The notes beneath the pieces were generated by a model, which saw nothing but the letters and a program-made list of their open reading frames with translations, was not told the DNA's origin and did not search any database. From Desulfobulbus propionicus (GTDB taxonomy: Bacteria; Desulfobacterota; Desulfobulbia; Desulfobulbales; Desulfobulbaceae), in contig PDTE01000027.1 of NCBI GenBank assembly GCA_002747135.1, forward strand, positions 1 through 47,371: a stretch of 47,371 nucleotides of DNA, in the 5' to 3' direction. Positions 1-7,003 of this stretch are shown here, piece after piece; within the stretch, counting starts at the first letter, position 1, and the number at the start of each line of letters is the position of its first letter. A program made the translations under genes and the position numbers.

Positions 1-230
1 GACAACCTTATCCCATGCGGCTACTTCGGAGTACATTACGGGCATTAATTAGAACGAAAATAAACTGGAAAAGGTGACAACTATCTTGACAAACACCGAT
101 CACGGGATAAATAACAACAATCAGGTCGAAACTGATTCTGGGAAGCCTGCAACTCAAAAAAAAAACGACCGCATCGGTCATAAAATAGCTACATCACCCT
201 TCTCGTATGGTACTTTTCAACACCCTTTAT

Positions 231-398
231 ATGAAAATCTCTCAGTGGAAGCGATACCCACCCCTTGCTGAAGTAACAAGCTTTCATGGTTCGCTTATGG
301 CTGGCAAACCTGATTCAGCCTTGCTGGTTAATAAAGGCGGAGTGTTCAGCGTAACCGAATGGCAATCGAGCGCAGCGGGAAGAATTCTGGAAATTTAA
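231..398 (+). pseudogene. Small gene remnant, paralogous to 24925-25017
   Basis: From the ATG at 231 the frame reads MKISQWKRYPPLAEV and continues to a stop at 396-398. About 31 codons (231-323) align without gaps to a frame at 24925 that reads MKVSRRKQYPSLTEV; FHG and AG follow in both. The similarity then stops and the two tails are unrelated. A shared, ungapped frame suggests both are decayed starts of one small gene or the coding end of a mobile element. The family is not recognised. No convincing ribosome binding site precedes the ATG. Confidence 0.35.
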
Positions 399-615
399 CT
401 GCCTGCTCTGCGCAAGACGGAAATTGCAGAAAGAGGGTTACATTGTGAGAAAAACTGTTTACTCATCCTCAACCACCTGAAACTCAACTAAGAGCAGGAT
501 ACATTCCCCGATCCACACAAGACAATTGAAAAATAATTTTTCATGATAATACCAGTGGACAGGTTCAAAAACCCGTGGCGGCAACGATATTATCAGCTCT
601 TGTTTCCTTAATCGA

Positions 616-974
616 TTTGCGAACTTTTGGTTTTTGTATGAATTTTAAGGTAATGATTTGATTTTACCTGAAAAATGCTCTATATTGGAGAAATGATGTG
701 AGTGAGATAAAGTTCGCAAATCCCCTACCAGTGGCTTCCTGCAATGAGGTTTGCGAATTTTGGGGATTTGGCCCAAAAAAATACGACGTAATTTCAATGG
801 GTTAATTTTGCGAGAAATAGCCGTTTTTCGAAAATGCCCCTTTTATCAATTTAGAAAAGGAGGTTTGCGAACTTTTAAAAAATAAAATAATACTTACTTT
901 CAAAGAGTTACTTAAAACAACAGGGTAAAAAGTCAACTTCTCAGGGTCAAAAAACATGCGATTTGCGAACTTTT
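616..974. repeat. Five dispersed copies of a TTTGCGAACTTTT site
   Basis: Direct copies start at 616, 750 (TTTGCGAATTTT, one change), 864 and 962. An inverted copy lies at 710-720. Spacing between direct copies is 134, 114 and 98 bases. The copies at 710 and 750 face each other and could form a hairpin. The motif contains the self-complementary core TTCGCAA or TTGCGAA, which suits a dimeric DNA-binding protein. The sites sit just before the CRISPR array, but their function is unknown. Confidence 0.6.
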
Positions 975-1059
975 ATGACCACAGCATAACTATATGGAAT
1001 CAGGTTGTTTTTATCTTTACCATAGCAACAGCCATTAAAACAAGTAAATGATATCGTGG

Positions 1060-1324
1060 TGTTGAGATGTATGCCCCGCTTTGAGGGGATTGAGACAGAT
1101 TAATAGTGTTAATCAATACACCTACTTTGTACATTTACAGTGTTGAGATGTATGCCCCGCTTTGAGGGGATTGAGACTTTTCTTGTTTTCCATGATACCC
1201 TCCTTTTCTGTTGTTGAGATGTATGCCCCGCTTTGAGGGGATTGAGACGTCTTGGAGGATGGTGTCTATTTTGAAAGCTAAGGCATCAGTTGAGAGGTAT
1301 GCCCCGCCTTGAGGGGATTGAAAC
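1060..1324 (+). CRISPR. Short CRISPR array, four repeats and three spacers
   Basis: Three identical 36-base repeats (1061-1096, 1142-1177, 1213-1248) begin GTTGAGATGTATGCCCCGC and end GGGGATTGAGAC; each is preceded by T, so the unit may be 37 bases. A fourth copy at 1289-1324 has changes (GTTGAGAGGT, CGCCTTGAGG) and ends ATTGAAAC. Spacers are 45, 35 and 40 bases. The inner CCCC/GGGG can pair. The degenerate repeat at the right end and the ATTGAAAC-like 3' end suggest reading on the plus strand with the leader to the left. No cas gene lies in the window, so the type cannot be assigned. Variable spacer length fits type I or III systems better than I-E/I-F. Confidence 0.9.
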
Positions 1325-1506
1325 TCTTTTCCTTATGGAATACTGCTTTCTTTTGTGGCCTGGTATCGATATATTCCAGGGACATCTATGATAAGATACG
1401 CCTTTTCATCCAGGATCAATCATGTTCTAATCTTCACTGATTTTCAGGTACACGCTTACCAGACAAATCAAATAGAGTAAAAGAAGGGGATTAAGGAGAT
1501 TTTATT

Positions 1507-1868
1507 ATGCACGAAGAAACCGATCCTGTTGTGATAAGCAAAGTTTTTCTAATTGAAGTAAAATCAATCATAGAAAATATTTTTCTCTCTTTAAAAAGGA
1601 AAGGAATCATTAAAGGATTCAGGCCGATTATGATCTTTTTATGCAGAAGGTGGATGAGGTTTTTGATCGGGATCCACTGAACTTCTCGATGAAAACAGTT
1701 TTTGCCGAGCTTCATGATAATGAATGGATGCTCTTGTACATAGAAGAGGTTAGCAAGATTCCGCGAGAGAAGCCAACAGAGGAGGATTATGCCTCTTTGA
1801 GAAGCAACGCCTATTTTCAATATCTCTGTCGGCTGGTTAGAGGCACATCATCTTCGACTAAACATTAA
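1507..1868 (+). pseudogene. Small frameshifted protein gene next to the CRISPR array
   Basis: A strong ribosome binding site, AAGGAG at 1493-1498, precedes ATG 1507, which opens MHEETDPVVISKVFLIEV and runs to a stop at 1675-1677. A second frame, open from 1614 to 1868, reads ADYDLFMQKVDEVFDRD and continues for about 75 residues with a normal acidic, helical composition. A -1 shift between about 1614 and 1640, perhaps at the TTTTT run at 1636-1640, would join both into one protein of about 120 residues. Either the gene is broken, the sequence has a one-base error, or the shift is programmed; the T run does not form a textbook slippery heptamer. No family recognised. The antisense frame at 1491-1820 looks like a shadow. 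Confidence 0.5.
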
Positions 1869-1952
1869 AAAATATCCCTGGCAACAATTACTTTAAAAAT
1901 ATAATAAAAAAACACCTCTAAAACGAGATTATGGCTTCAAATTCATTTTAGA

Positions 1953-2028
1953 ATTACTCTGGGTACACCTTGCTTATTTATTGAATTCCGGGGAATTCAA
2001 TAAATAAGCAAGGTGTACCCAGAGTAAT
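1953..2028. repeat. 76-base perfect palindrome (37-bp arms, 2-base loop)
   Basis: The arms 1953-1989 and 1992-2028 are exact reverse complements, separated only by GG. The centre is TTGAATTCCGGGGAATTCAA. It lies between the end of the small plus-strand gene (1868) and the end of the minus-strand membrane protein gene (2047). Neither side is followed by a T run, so it is not a standard intrinsic terminator, though a hairpin of this size between convergent genes could still block read-through. Confidence 0.9.
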
Positions 2029-2046
2029 CTTATACCTGTTATTTTA

Positions 2047-2601
2047 TCATCTATCTGCTGCTCGTTTTTTCCAACCAGGCCCCCATATACCATCAGCAAC
2101 TGGCCAGCCCACAAGACATAATATGGGAAGACAGAATTCCCGGTTAAAAATTACCATAGATAAGCGATGGATTACAGAATGCTGCTCAACAACACCAAAC
2201 ATGAATGTTGCTGACATCATAACATTATAGGTTTTAATAATCAGGTATGCAGACAAGGTGATTAAAAGCAGGCGACTCCCCCACATGACAGCAATTTTCC
2301 ATCGAGAATTCATCCAACAGGAGCTCGTCTGTATTGGCTCACATATAAAAAAATACGTATATACCCACCAGAGAATTGGTACAACAAGCAATAATAACTC
2401 TGACGTAAACCCCCATAGTACTGATACATATCTAAGCCATTCCGGTTCATAAACAGGTGTGCAACAAGCAATCAAGTCCAGAAGTAGATCCGTGTAAAAA
2501 AAAGCATTAAACACAGTCACTGCAGTTAATGTAAACAATGAAACATCAATGATATAATAACGGCGAACAGCTATCTTCCCGCCTTCTTTTTTCTGTAGCA
2601 T
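2047..2601 (-). CDS. Hypothetical integral membrane protein
   Basis: Encodes about 184 residues. At least three or four hydrophobic stretches can be seen: around residues 18-45, 60-85 (LLLLVVPILWWVYTYFF), 105-128 (LLLITLSAYLIIKTYNVMM) and near the C-terminus (CLPILCLVGWPVADG). No conserved motif was recognised. The ATG at 2601 is preferred, with GGGAG about 10 bases upstream; a TTG at 2607 is the alternative. The gene stands alone, its 3' end 19 bases from the perfect palindrome. Probably an inner-membrane protein; function unknown. Confidence 0.6.
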   Translation of the reverse strand: MLQKKEGGKIAVRRYYIIDVSLFTLTAVTVFNAFFYTDLLLDLIACCTPVYEPEWLRYVSVLWGFTSELLLLVVPILWWVYTYFFICEPIQTSSCWMNSRWKIAVMWGSRLLLITLSAYLIIKTYNVMMSATFMFGVVEQHSVIHRLSMVIFNREFCLPILCLVGWPVADGIWGPGWKKRAADR

Positions 2602-2894
2602 GATCAATTATCTCCCTGTTTTTTTTATGCGTAATCTTTACCCCACCCACTGATGTTTGGAATAGGTCTTAAGAAAAAACATGGACTGGGCCCTTAAAAA
2701 CTCACTACTCTCACCCTTTACAATGTGAGATATTGATCACAGAGGAAAAATCAGGTCCCCGGCACTACAGATATTGAAACAGCGTTTTGACCGCTATCCA
2801 TTTTTCTCATAAACTTTTTATCGAAATTGACAAATCGTAACCAATCACGGGGTCTGTACTTTGGTGTAATTTTCTGGTTCTGACGTGTGACTGA
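2602..2894. other. Intergenic region, no gene seen
   Basis: About 290 AT-rich bases between the membrane protein and macro-domain genes. It should hold the promoter for the minus-strand membrane protein gene. No repeat of families A-C and no clear hairpin terminator was found here. Confidence 0.5.
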
Positions 2895-3461
2895 TCACAT
2901 TAAAATTCGATCCAAGGTGGCCGAAAACGGCTCTATCCGTTCTTTATTTGTTGAGAAAAATACTATTTCCTCTACAGAAAAGGTATGGGCCCCTTTTAAC
3001 CTGTTGAGTTCCTGAAGGGCTTTGGAGATGCTTTCCTGAAAATCGTTAAAGCACATACTCCCTGATCCCGTACCAAACAGAGGAAAGGCGATGGAGCGAC
3101 AATCATGTGCAAATGCTTCTCGCAATGTGTTGACAAATGAGGTGTAAATTAATCGCACGGTAAAATCATTATCTCGATCCCACCATCCAAAAAAGATAAG
3201 AGGCCGTTTCCCTGCGTGATTATCAACCCAGAGAGCCTGTCCTAATTCCAATCGCTGCGCAGGTAAACGCTTTCGTATTATATCCAATTCTTGCGCCAGA
3301 CTGTTACCATAGCGTTTTAATAATTGTTGCCCGATTGAATAGTTAAGATTCAACATAACATTCACATTACATGCGAGCGTTTCTGTGTCTGCCTGGAGCA
3401 GGTCACCATGAATACAGTCTACAGTTAATTTATCAAACCAGCTCATTGCATAAAACTCCAT
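2895..3461 (-). CDS. Macro-domain (ADP-ribose-binding) protein
   Basis: The 188 residues fit a macro-domain fold. After a short N-terminus comes IHGDLLQADTETLACNVN, matching the family's GDI-x-DAIVNAAN start, then LGQALWVDN and PLIFF strands, and AFPLFGTGSGSMCF, matching the phosphate-binding loop (usually P-x-(I/L)-(S/G)-TG-x-(F/Y)G). Macro domains bind ADP-ribose or related metabolites and may remove ADP-ribose or deacetylate O-acetyl-ADP-ribose. The usual NAAN is NVNV here, so catalysis is uncertain while binding remains likely. There is no signal peptide, so it is cytoplasmic. It stands alone, with no toxin or ADP-ribosyltransferase partner beside it. The start may be the ATG at 3461 or the next Met (MSWFDKL). 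Confidence 0.75.
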   Translation of the reverse strand: MEFYAMSWFDKLTVDCIHGDLLQADTETLACNVNVMLNLNYSIGQQLLKRYGNSLAQELDIIRKRLPAQRLELGQALWVDNHAGKRPLIFFGWWDRDNDFTVRLIYTSFVNTLREAFAHDCRSIAFPLFGTGSGSMCFNDFQESISKALQELNRLKGAHTFSVEEIVFFSTNKERIEPFSATLDRILM

Positions 3462-4137
3462 AAAGGGATGTGATGTATACGGGAGCTACAAACCTGTTTT
3501 CCCCAAATCAATATTTTTTCAATAACATCAAATAACAGCATCGATACTACTTCTACGTGGCGTGTTGTCTCTGGATTAATCCCCCTTTCTTGACAGGTCA
3601 GCCTGTTGAATAGAGCAATGGTTTAATAGACGGTATACCATTGTCACTTACTTCTCCGACTTGAAAAATCTGATGAATGAACCATACATATGTGCACGTC
3701 CATTTATTCTATGGAAATTACCTCCCATATCGTTAGAAACGATAAACAATTCCTCTCAATTTCATTGTCTGGCTGCTTGTATACTTAAATAAGTCGTGAA
3801 TATAATACGGCATGTGACATTTTTTTTTGGATTCGTGTAACATCCTTTCTGTACATTGAAAAAGAATGCCTCAAGCGCGGGAAGCTCAAAGATATCCAAT
3901 TGCGTTCCAGCCATTTCGAGGCGGTGTTTCAAATAGGTGTAATCAAACGGCGAAGAAAAGTGGCCCGTTTCACTCGCACCTCCCCGGCTAGAGGAACCTC
4001 GTGTCATATCAACGATGAAATGGCAGGACACGAGCTTTGGGGGTTAAAAGCCCAGCCCCTCAGCTCCCCTCGTTATGACAATCAAAAAAAGACCACCTGC
4101 GATATCCATTGTTTCGGAGAATAACAAAAGAAAACAA
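3462..4137. other. Intergenic region with a weak reading frame and a minimal family A copy
   Basis: A minus-strand frame at 3762-4031 (89 codons) contains a protein-like stretch (YLKHRLEMAGTQLDIFELP), but it has no ribosome binding site, and its first codons fall in repeat DNA at 4000-4036. It may be a gene fragment; I do not call it. The rest, 3462-3760, shows no gene. Confidence 0.4.
4000..4036. repeat. Minimal family A copy (two ends joined)
   Basis: CTCGTGTC and GACACGAG face each other across a short spacer containing ATCAACGATGAAATGGC. These are the two ends of family A with the roughly 120-base middle missing. Confidence 0.5.
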
Positions 4138-4186
4138 GTAACTACTCACAGGGCGTGATCACCCTGGTTTCACTTGCCTCACCTCT
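4138..4186 (+). repeat. Family B repeat fragment, overlapping the end of the kinase gene
   Basis: Starts GTAACTACTCACAGGGCG and continues with the CACCCTGGTTTCACTTGCC segment typical of family B; the rest of the element is missing. The last dozen codons and the stop of the kinase gene at 4142 are read from this repeat on the minus strand. Confidence 0.7.
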
Positions 4187-6055
4187 TAAGCCGCCTTCAT
4201 CCCGCCCTGCAGGAAGCAACAGGTGAACAGTTGTTCCCTGCCCTTTCTCGCTCTCCACAGAAAGAGTGCCTTTGTGCTCGGAGACGATTTTCTGGGAAAT
4301 TGCCAGGCCAAGACCTGTCCCTTTCTTTTTTGTGGTAAAATAAGGATAAAAGACCTGGGCCAGTACATCTTTGTCCATACCCCTGCCAGTATCGGTTATT
4401 TTGACAACAATTTTCTGCCTGTCCCTGCTGTTTGCTGCCGAGACAGCAAGCTTGCCCCCTGTTTCATTCATTGCCTGAACGCTGTTGAGCAGTATATTCA
4501 TGATCACCTGAGTAAGGCGGTCAAGATCGCCTGGTATCGGGAGAAGATCGTCAGCAACATCAAGGGTGGTTTCAATGTTATTTTCATCCAGCTCATGTTC
4601 CAGCAGCTTCAGCTCCTTTTCCAGCAGGGCGCCAAGATCAACGAGCTCTGTTTTCAGAGAAATGGGCGTGGTAAAACTGAGCATTTCGGTTATTGCCCTG
4701 TTCATTCGTTCGGTTTCCTGGACAAGCAGCCCGGCTGTTTCATATTCGCGGCTCTCAGGAAGAAAGCTGTTTTGTAAAACAAGACTCAGTCCTTTTATCG
4801 AGCTCAACGGGTTTCTCACCTCGTGGGCCACTCCTCCCGCCATTTTTCCTATGGCAGCCAGTCGTTCACTTTCACGCATTTTCTCCTCAAGCATTTTTAC
4901 CTCTGATATATCTGTGAGAAGCAGCATTTTTCCCATATAGGACCGTTTTTTATCATAGATGTCCACCAGCCTGCATAAAAGGACTGATTCCCGCTCTCCG
5001 GAGACAAGACGTATTTCTTTTTCACCAAGCTCTTCACGTGTCGAAGGCTGTGATTTGCTCCGAAAAAAGACGGACAGGGGCAGGGGAAGAATATCTTCAG
5101 GAAACTTGCCCATCGCCTTCCCTTTCTGTATTTCGGTGATATCTGTTACGGTTTGATTCCAGTTGGTTATCTTGCCCCGTCTGGTTGTGGCGATCACACC
5201 AATGGGCAAAGAACTGACAAGCAATGCGGTAAAAGCCTGCATTTCATCAAGGGTTTTCTGCGACACCCTGTATCCCTGCACTACAGACAGGGAAAACCAG
5301 CCCGCCACGCCTACCAGCAGCATGGCAGCAGAGAGCATGACAATCTGGACCTGCAGCCGTCCCAGGGTTTTATCAAACTGGGCCATATCCAGATCAACCA
5401 GAATATAATACTGGTCAGCCTCCTTATCAGGAGCAGTCGGCACATGTCCGCCCAAATCCCTGAAAAATTCTTCGGCCATGAGTATTTGACTGAAAAGCAG
5501 ACCTTGTCTTCTTCCATGACGCATATGATGCATAAAAAAATTGGGTTTACGCTTTACCAGGGGCATATAAGGCCTGATTGTCCTCATGACCCTTTGTCCT
5601 TCAGCGTCAGTGAGAATGGCAGTATGGAGCATGGAATCAGAAACAACAGGAAAACTGGCAGCAATATCTTCGCTGCCCTGCAGAATCTCGCCAACCTTGT
5701 TTTTTTTATTATGAGCAATAATCCCGCCCTGTTGATCAATCAGTATAATATTTTTGATCTGTCTATCGTCGACAAGGTGGTCTATAAAACGCTGGACATG
5801 TTCCTGCCATGACTCACTATCCAGAAAATTTTTTTTTAGATCAGCAAGATACGTAAACCTGGCCCCTGAGCGAACCGCTTGTATCAGGGTGTCTGCCTTC
5901 TGCAGCATAGCCATACTCATGAGTCGTTTTTCCAGGCGGTAATTATGAAAGGCAAAGGTTACGATAATGATGACAAGAAGACCTGCTGCCGCAGCAAGTA
6001 ACCATGGCGAAGAAAACAACAGCTGTGACCGTAAATATTTTTTCATGGAAAACAT
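4142..6055 (-). CDS. zraS-like: Membrane sensor histidine kinase, ZraS-like
   Basis: A 637-residue sensor kinase. TM helix about 14-36, a periplasmic sensor domain to about 235 with a His/Met-rich patch (MHHMRHGRR, about 175-183) that could bind metal, TM helix 236-258, then a PAS domain about 270-385. The HisKA box is AGGVAHEVRNPLSS with phospho-acceptor His411. The ATPase domain has N524 (ILLNSVQAMN), DTGRGM (about 555) and GTGLGL (about 579). The H-box resembles ZraS/HydH kinases, which sense zinc or envelope stress and phosphorylate a sigma-54 activator. A ZraP/Spy-like gene with a sigma-54 promoter lies divergently upstream, which fits; the cognate ZraR-type regulator is not in the window. 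The final residues (ETRVITPCE) are encoded by a family B repeat. The start may also be the Met at 6046. Confidence 0.85.
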   Translation of the reverse strand: MFSMKKYLRSQLLFSSPWLLAAAAGLLVIIIVTFAFHNYRLEKRLMSMAMLQKADTLIQAVRSGARFTYLADLKKNFLDSESWQEHVQRFIDHLVDDRQIKNIILIDQQGGIIAHNKKNKVGEILQGSEDIAASFPVVSDSMLHTAILTDAEGQRVMRTIRPYMPLVKRKPNFFMHHMRHGRRQGLLFSQILMAEEFFRDLGGHVPTAPDKEADQYYILVDLDMAQFDKTLGRLQVQIVMLSAAMLLVGVAGWFSLSVVQGYRVSQKTLDEMQAFTALLVSSLPIGVIATTRRGKITNWNQTVTDITEIQKGKAMGKFPEDILPLPLSVFFRSKSQPSTREELGEKEIRLVSGERESVLLCRLVDIYDKKRSYMGKMLLLTDISEVKMLEEKMRESERLAAIGKMAGGVAHEVRNPLSSIKGLSLVLQNSFLPESREYETAGLLVQETERMNRAITEMLSFTTPISLKTELVDLGALLEKELKLLEHELDENNIETTLDVADDLLPIPGDLDRLTQVIMNILLNSVQAMNETGGKLAVSAANSRDRQKIVVKITDTGRGMDKDVLAQVFYPYFTTKKKGTGLGLAISQKIVSEHKGTLSVESEKGQGTTVHLLLPAGRDEGGLRGEASETRVITPCE

Positions 6056-6320
6056 GCAGCTTTTATTGCAAAAATTACACCAGCATCAAGGCGTAGCCTG
6101 GATTCCTCATCAGTGAAGACATGAGACCCAAAAAAGCAAGTACGGACGCAGAGCAAGTACAACCAGGGTAACAGATGCCCTGTGAGTAATTACTACCCGG
6201 TTTATCTTTCATGCCGGGTAAAAAATATCCAGCCTGAAAAGCCGTCACCAGCAAGAATATGCCTTAAAAAATATTAAATTTTACTTGTTATTTCAATTTA
6301 TTAAATATAAAAAATCAAAC
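6056..6320. other. Divergent regulatory region between the kinase and zraP-like genes
   Basis: AT-rich, with no gene. It includes a family B end-like stretch (CCCTGTGAGTAATTAC near 6179) and a small hairpin, TACCCGG/CCGGGTA, at about 6196-6222. The AT-rich tract 6260-6320 would suit IHF or activator binding ahead of the sigma-54 promoter at 6321. Confidence 0.45.
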
Positions 6321-6337
6321 TGGCACGAGTATCGCAT
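6321..6337 (+). promoter_or_regulatory. Sigma-54 promoter for the zraP-like gene
   Basis: TGGCACGAGTATCGCAT matches the -24/-12 consensus TGGCAC-N5-TTGCA, with GG and GC separated by exactly 10 bases. The start of transcription would fall about 12 bases after the GC, leaving a leader of about 40 bases before ATG 6388. This agrees with control by a ZraR-type enhancer-binding protein paired with the kinase at 4142-6055. Confidence 0.75.
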
Positions 6338-6387
6338 TAACAATGGTGCAACAGGCGATAACTTCAAATTCTACAGGAGAAGACAGT

Positions 6388-6801
6388 ATGAAACACGCTC
6401 AGGCTCACAGGAAAATCATCCTGGCCACAATTTTAACAACTGGCTTGAGTCTATCCATAAGCCAGGCTGCTTTTGCCTACCACGGTTTTGAGGGAAACAG
6501 GCACAAGGGCAGCGGAGCATGTATGACCCATACCATGAATCCGGCCATACAAAAAGCCCATGAAAGATTTATGGGTGAAACAAAACAAATCCGCAAGCAA
6601 TTAGCGGTAAAAAGAGCATCCATGCGAGCCATTATGATGGCAGGCACGCCGGATCCAAACAAGGCGGCCCAACTGGCCGGCGAGTTGTTTGACCTGCGTG
6701 AACAGCTCAGGATCAAGGCCCGGGAATATGGGCTGCCGGTTCATATGGCCCTGGGTGGTGGAAAGCATGGCGGCGATTTTGGTCCGGGCAGGGAAAGGTA
6801 A
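6388..6801 (+). CDS. zraP-like: ZraP/Spy/CpxP-type periplasmic metal-stress protein
   Basis: From ATG 6388, with AGGAGA 8-13 bases upstream, it encodes 137 residues. Residues 1-30 form a signal peptide ending QAAFA. The mature part is a helical protein with HERFMGETKQIRKQL and a second helix (LAGELFDLREQLRIKAREYG) separated by MAGTPDPNKA, the layout of the LTxxQ/Spy/ZraP family, and a His/Gly-rich tail (GGGKHGGDFGPGRER). Family members are periplasmic chaperones or zinc-buffering proteins made under envelope or metal stress. A sigma-54 promoter precedes it and a hairpin terminator follows, so it is probably monocistronic and the target of the divergent kinase. Met-rich (MRAIMM) and His-rich segments suggest metal binding. 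Confidence 0.8.
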   Translation: MKHAQAHRKIILATILTTGLSLSISQAAFAYHGFEGNRHKGSGACMTHTMNPAIQKAHERFMGETKQIRKQLAVKRASMRAIMMAGTPDPNKAAQLAGELFDLREQLRIKAREYGLPVHMALGGGKHGGDFGPGRER

Positions 6802-6847
6802 TATTTCACGCCGCAGAAAGACCAATACCACCGCTCATTGATTTTTT

Positions 6848-6898
6848 GCTCCCTGGCAGGTTTCTCCTTTTTTCCTGTCGGGGAGTTTTTTTATATAC
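6848..6898 (+). terminator. Intrinsic terminator after the zraP-like gene
   Basis: CTCCCTGGCAGG pairs with CCTGTCGGGGAG (two wobble or mismatch positions) across a pyrimidine-rich loop, followed by TTTTTTT. It is placed about 47 bases after the stop codon. Confidence 0.75.
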
Positions 6899-7003
6899 CC
6901 GATCACGGGGGGCAGCAGATATATGTGATGGACGTGAGCAGGCACAGGCTTGCAACAAGTCAAGTCAAAAGGTTACAGGTCATGTAGGCAGGCAGCGTTG
7001 TTG

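Larger units (their letters stand above)
1..1059. other. Long stretch without an intact gene, upstream of the CRISPR array
   Basis: No open frame in this kilobase looks like an intact gene. It holds a short remnant related to 24925-25017 (see 231-398), then AT-rich DNA with four direct copies and one inverted copy of a TTTGCGAACTTTT-type site between 616 and 974. The last 100-200 bases before 1060 are AT-rich and would be the leader if the array is read on the plus strand. Confidence 0.6.

Noticed and set aside
74..271. Plus-strand frame of 65 codons
   Set aside because: Low-complexity composition, no clear binding site and overlap with the better-supported remnant at 231.
1491..1820. Minus-strand open frame of 109 codons
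   Set aside because: Antisense to the small gene at 1507-1868, which has a clear ribosome binding site and better composition.
1953..2028. Palindrome as a standard rho-independent terminator
   Set aside because: No T run follows the stem on either strand.
3762..4031. Minus-strand frame of 89 codons as a gene
   Set aside because: No ribosome binding site, first codons in repeat DNA, and no recognised motif; left as a possible fragment.
4223..5812. Several plus-strand frames inside the kinase gene
   Set aside because: They are shadows of the 637-residue kinase, whose domains are unambiguous on the minus strand.
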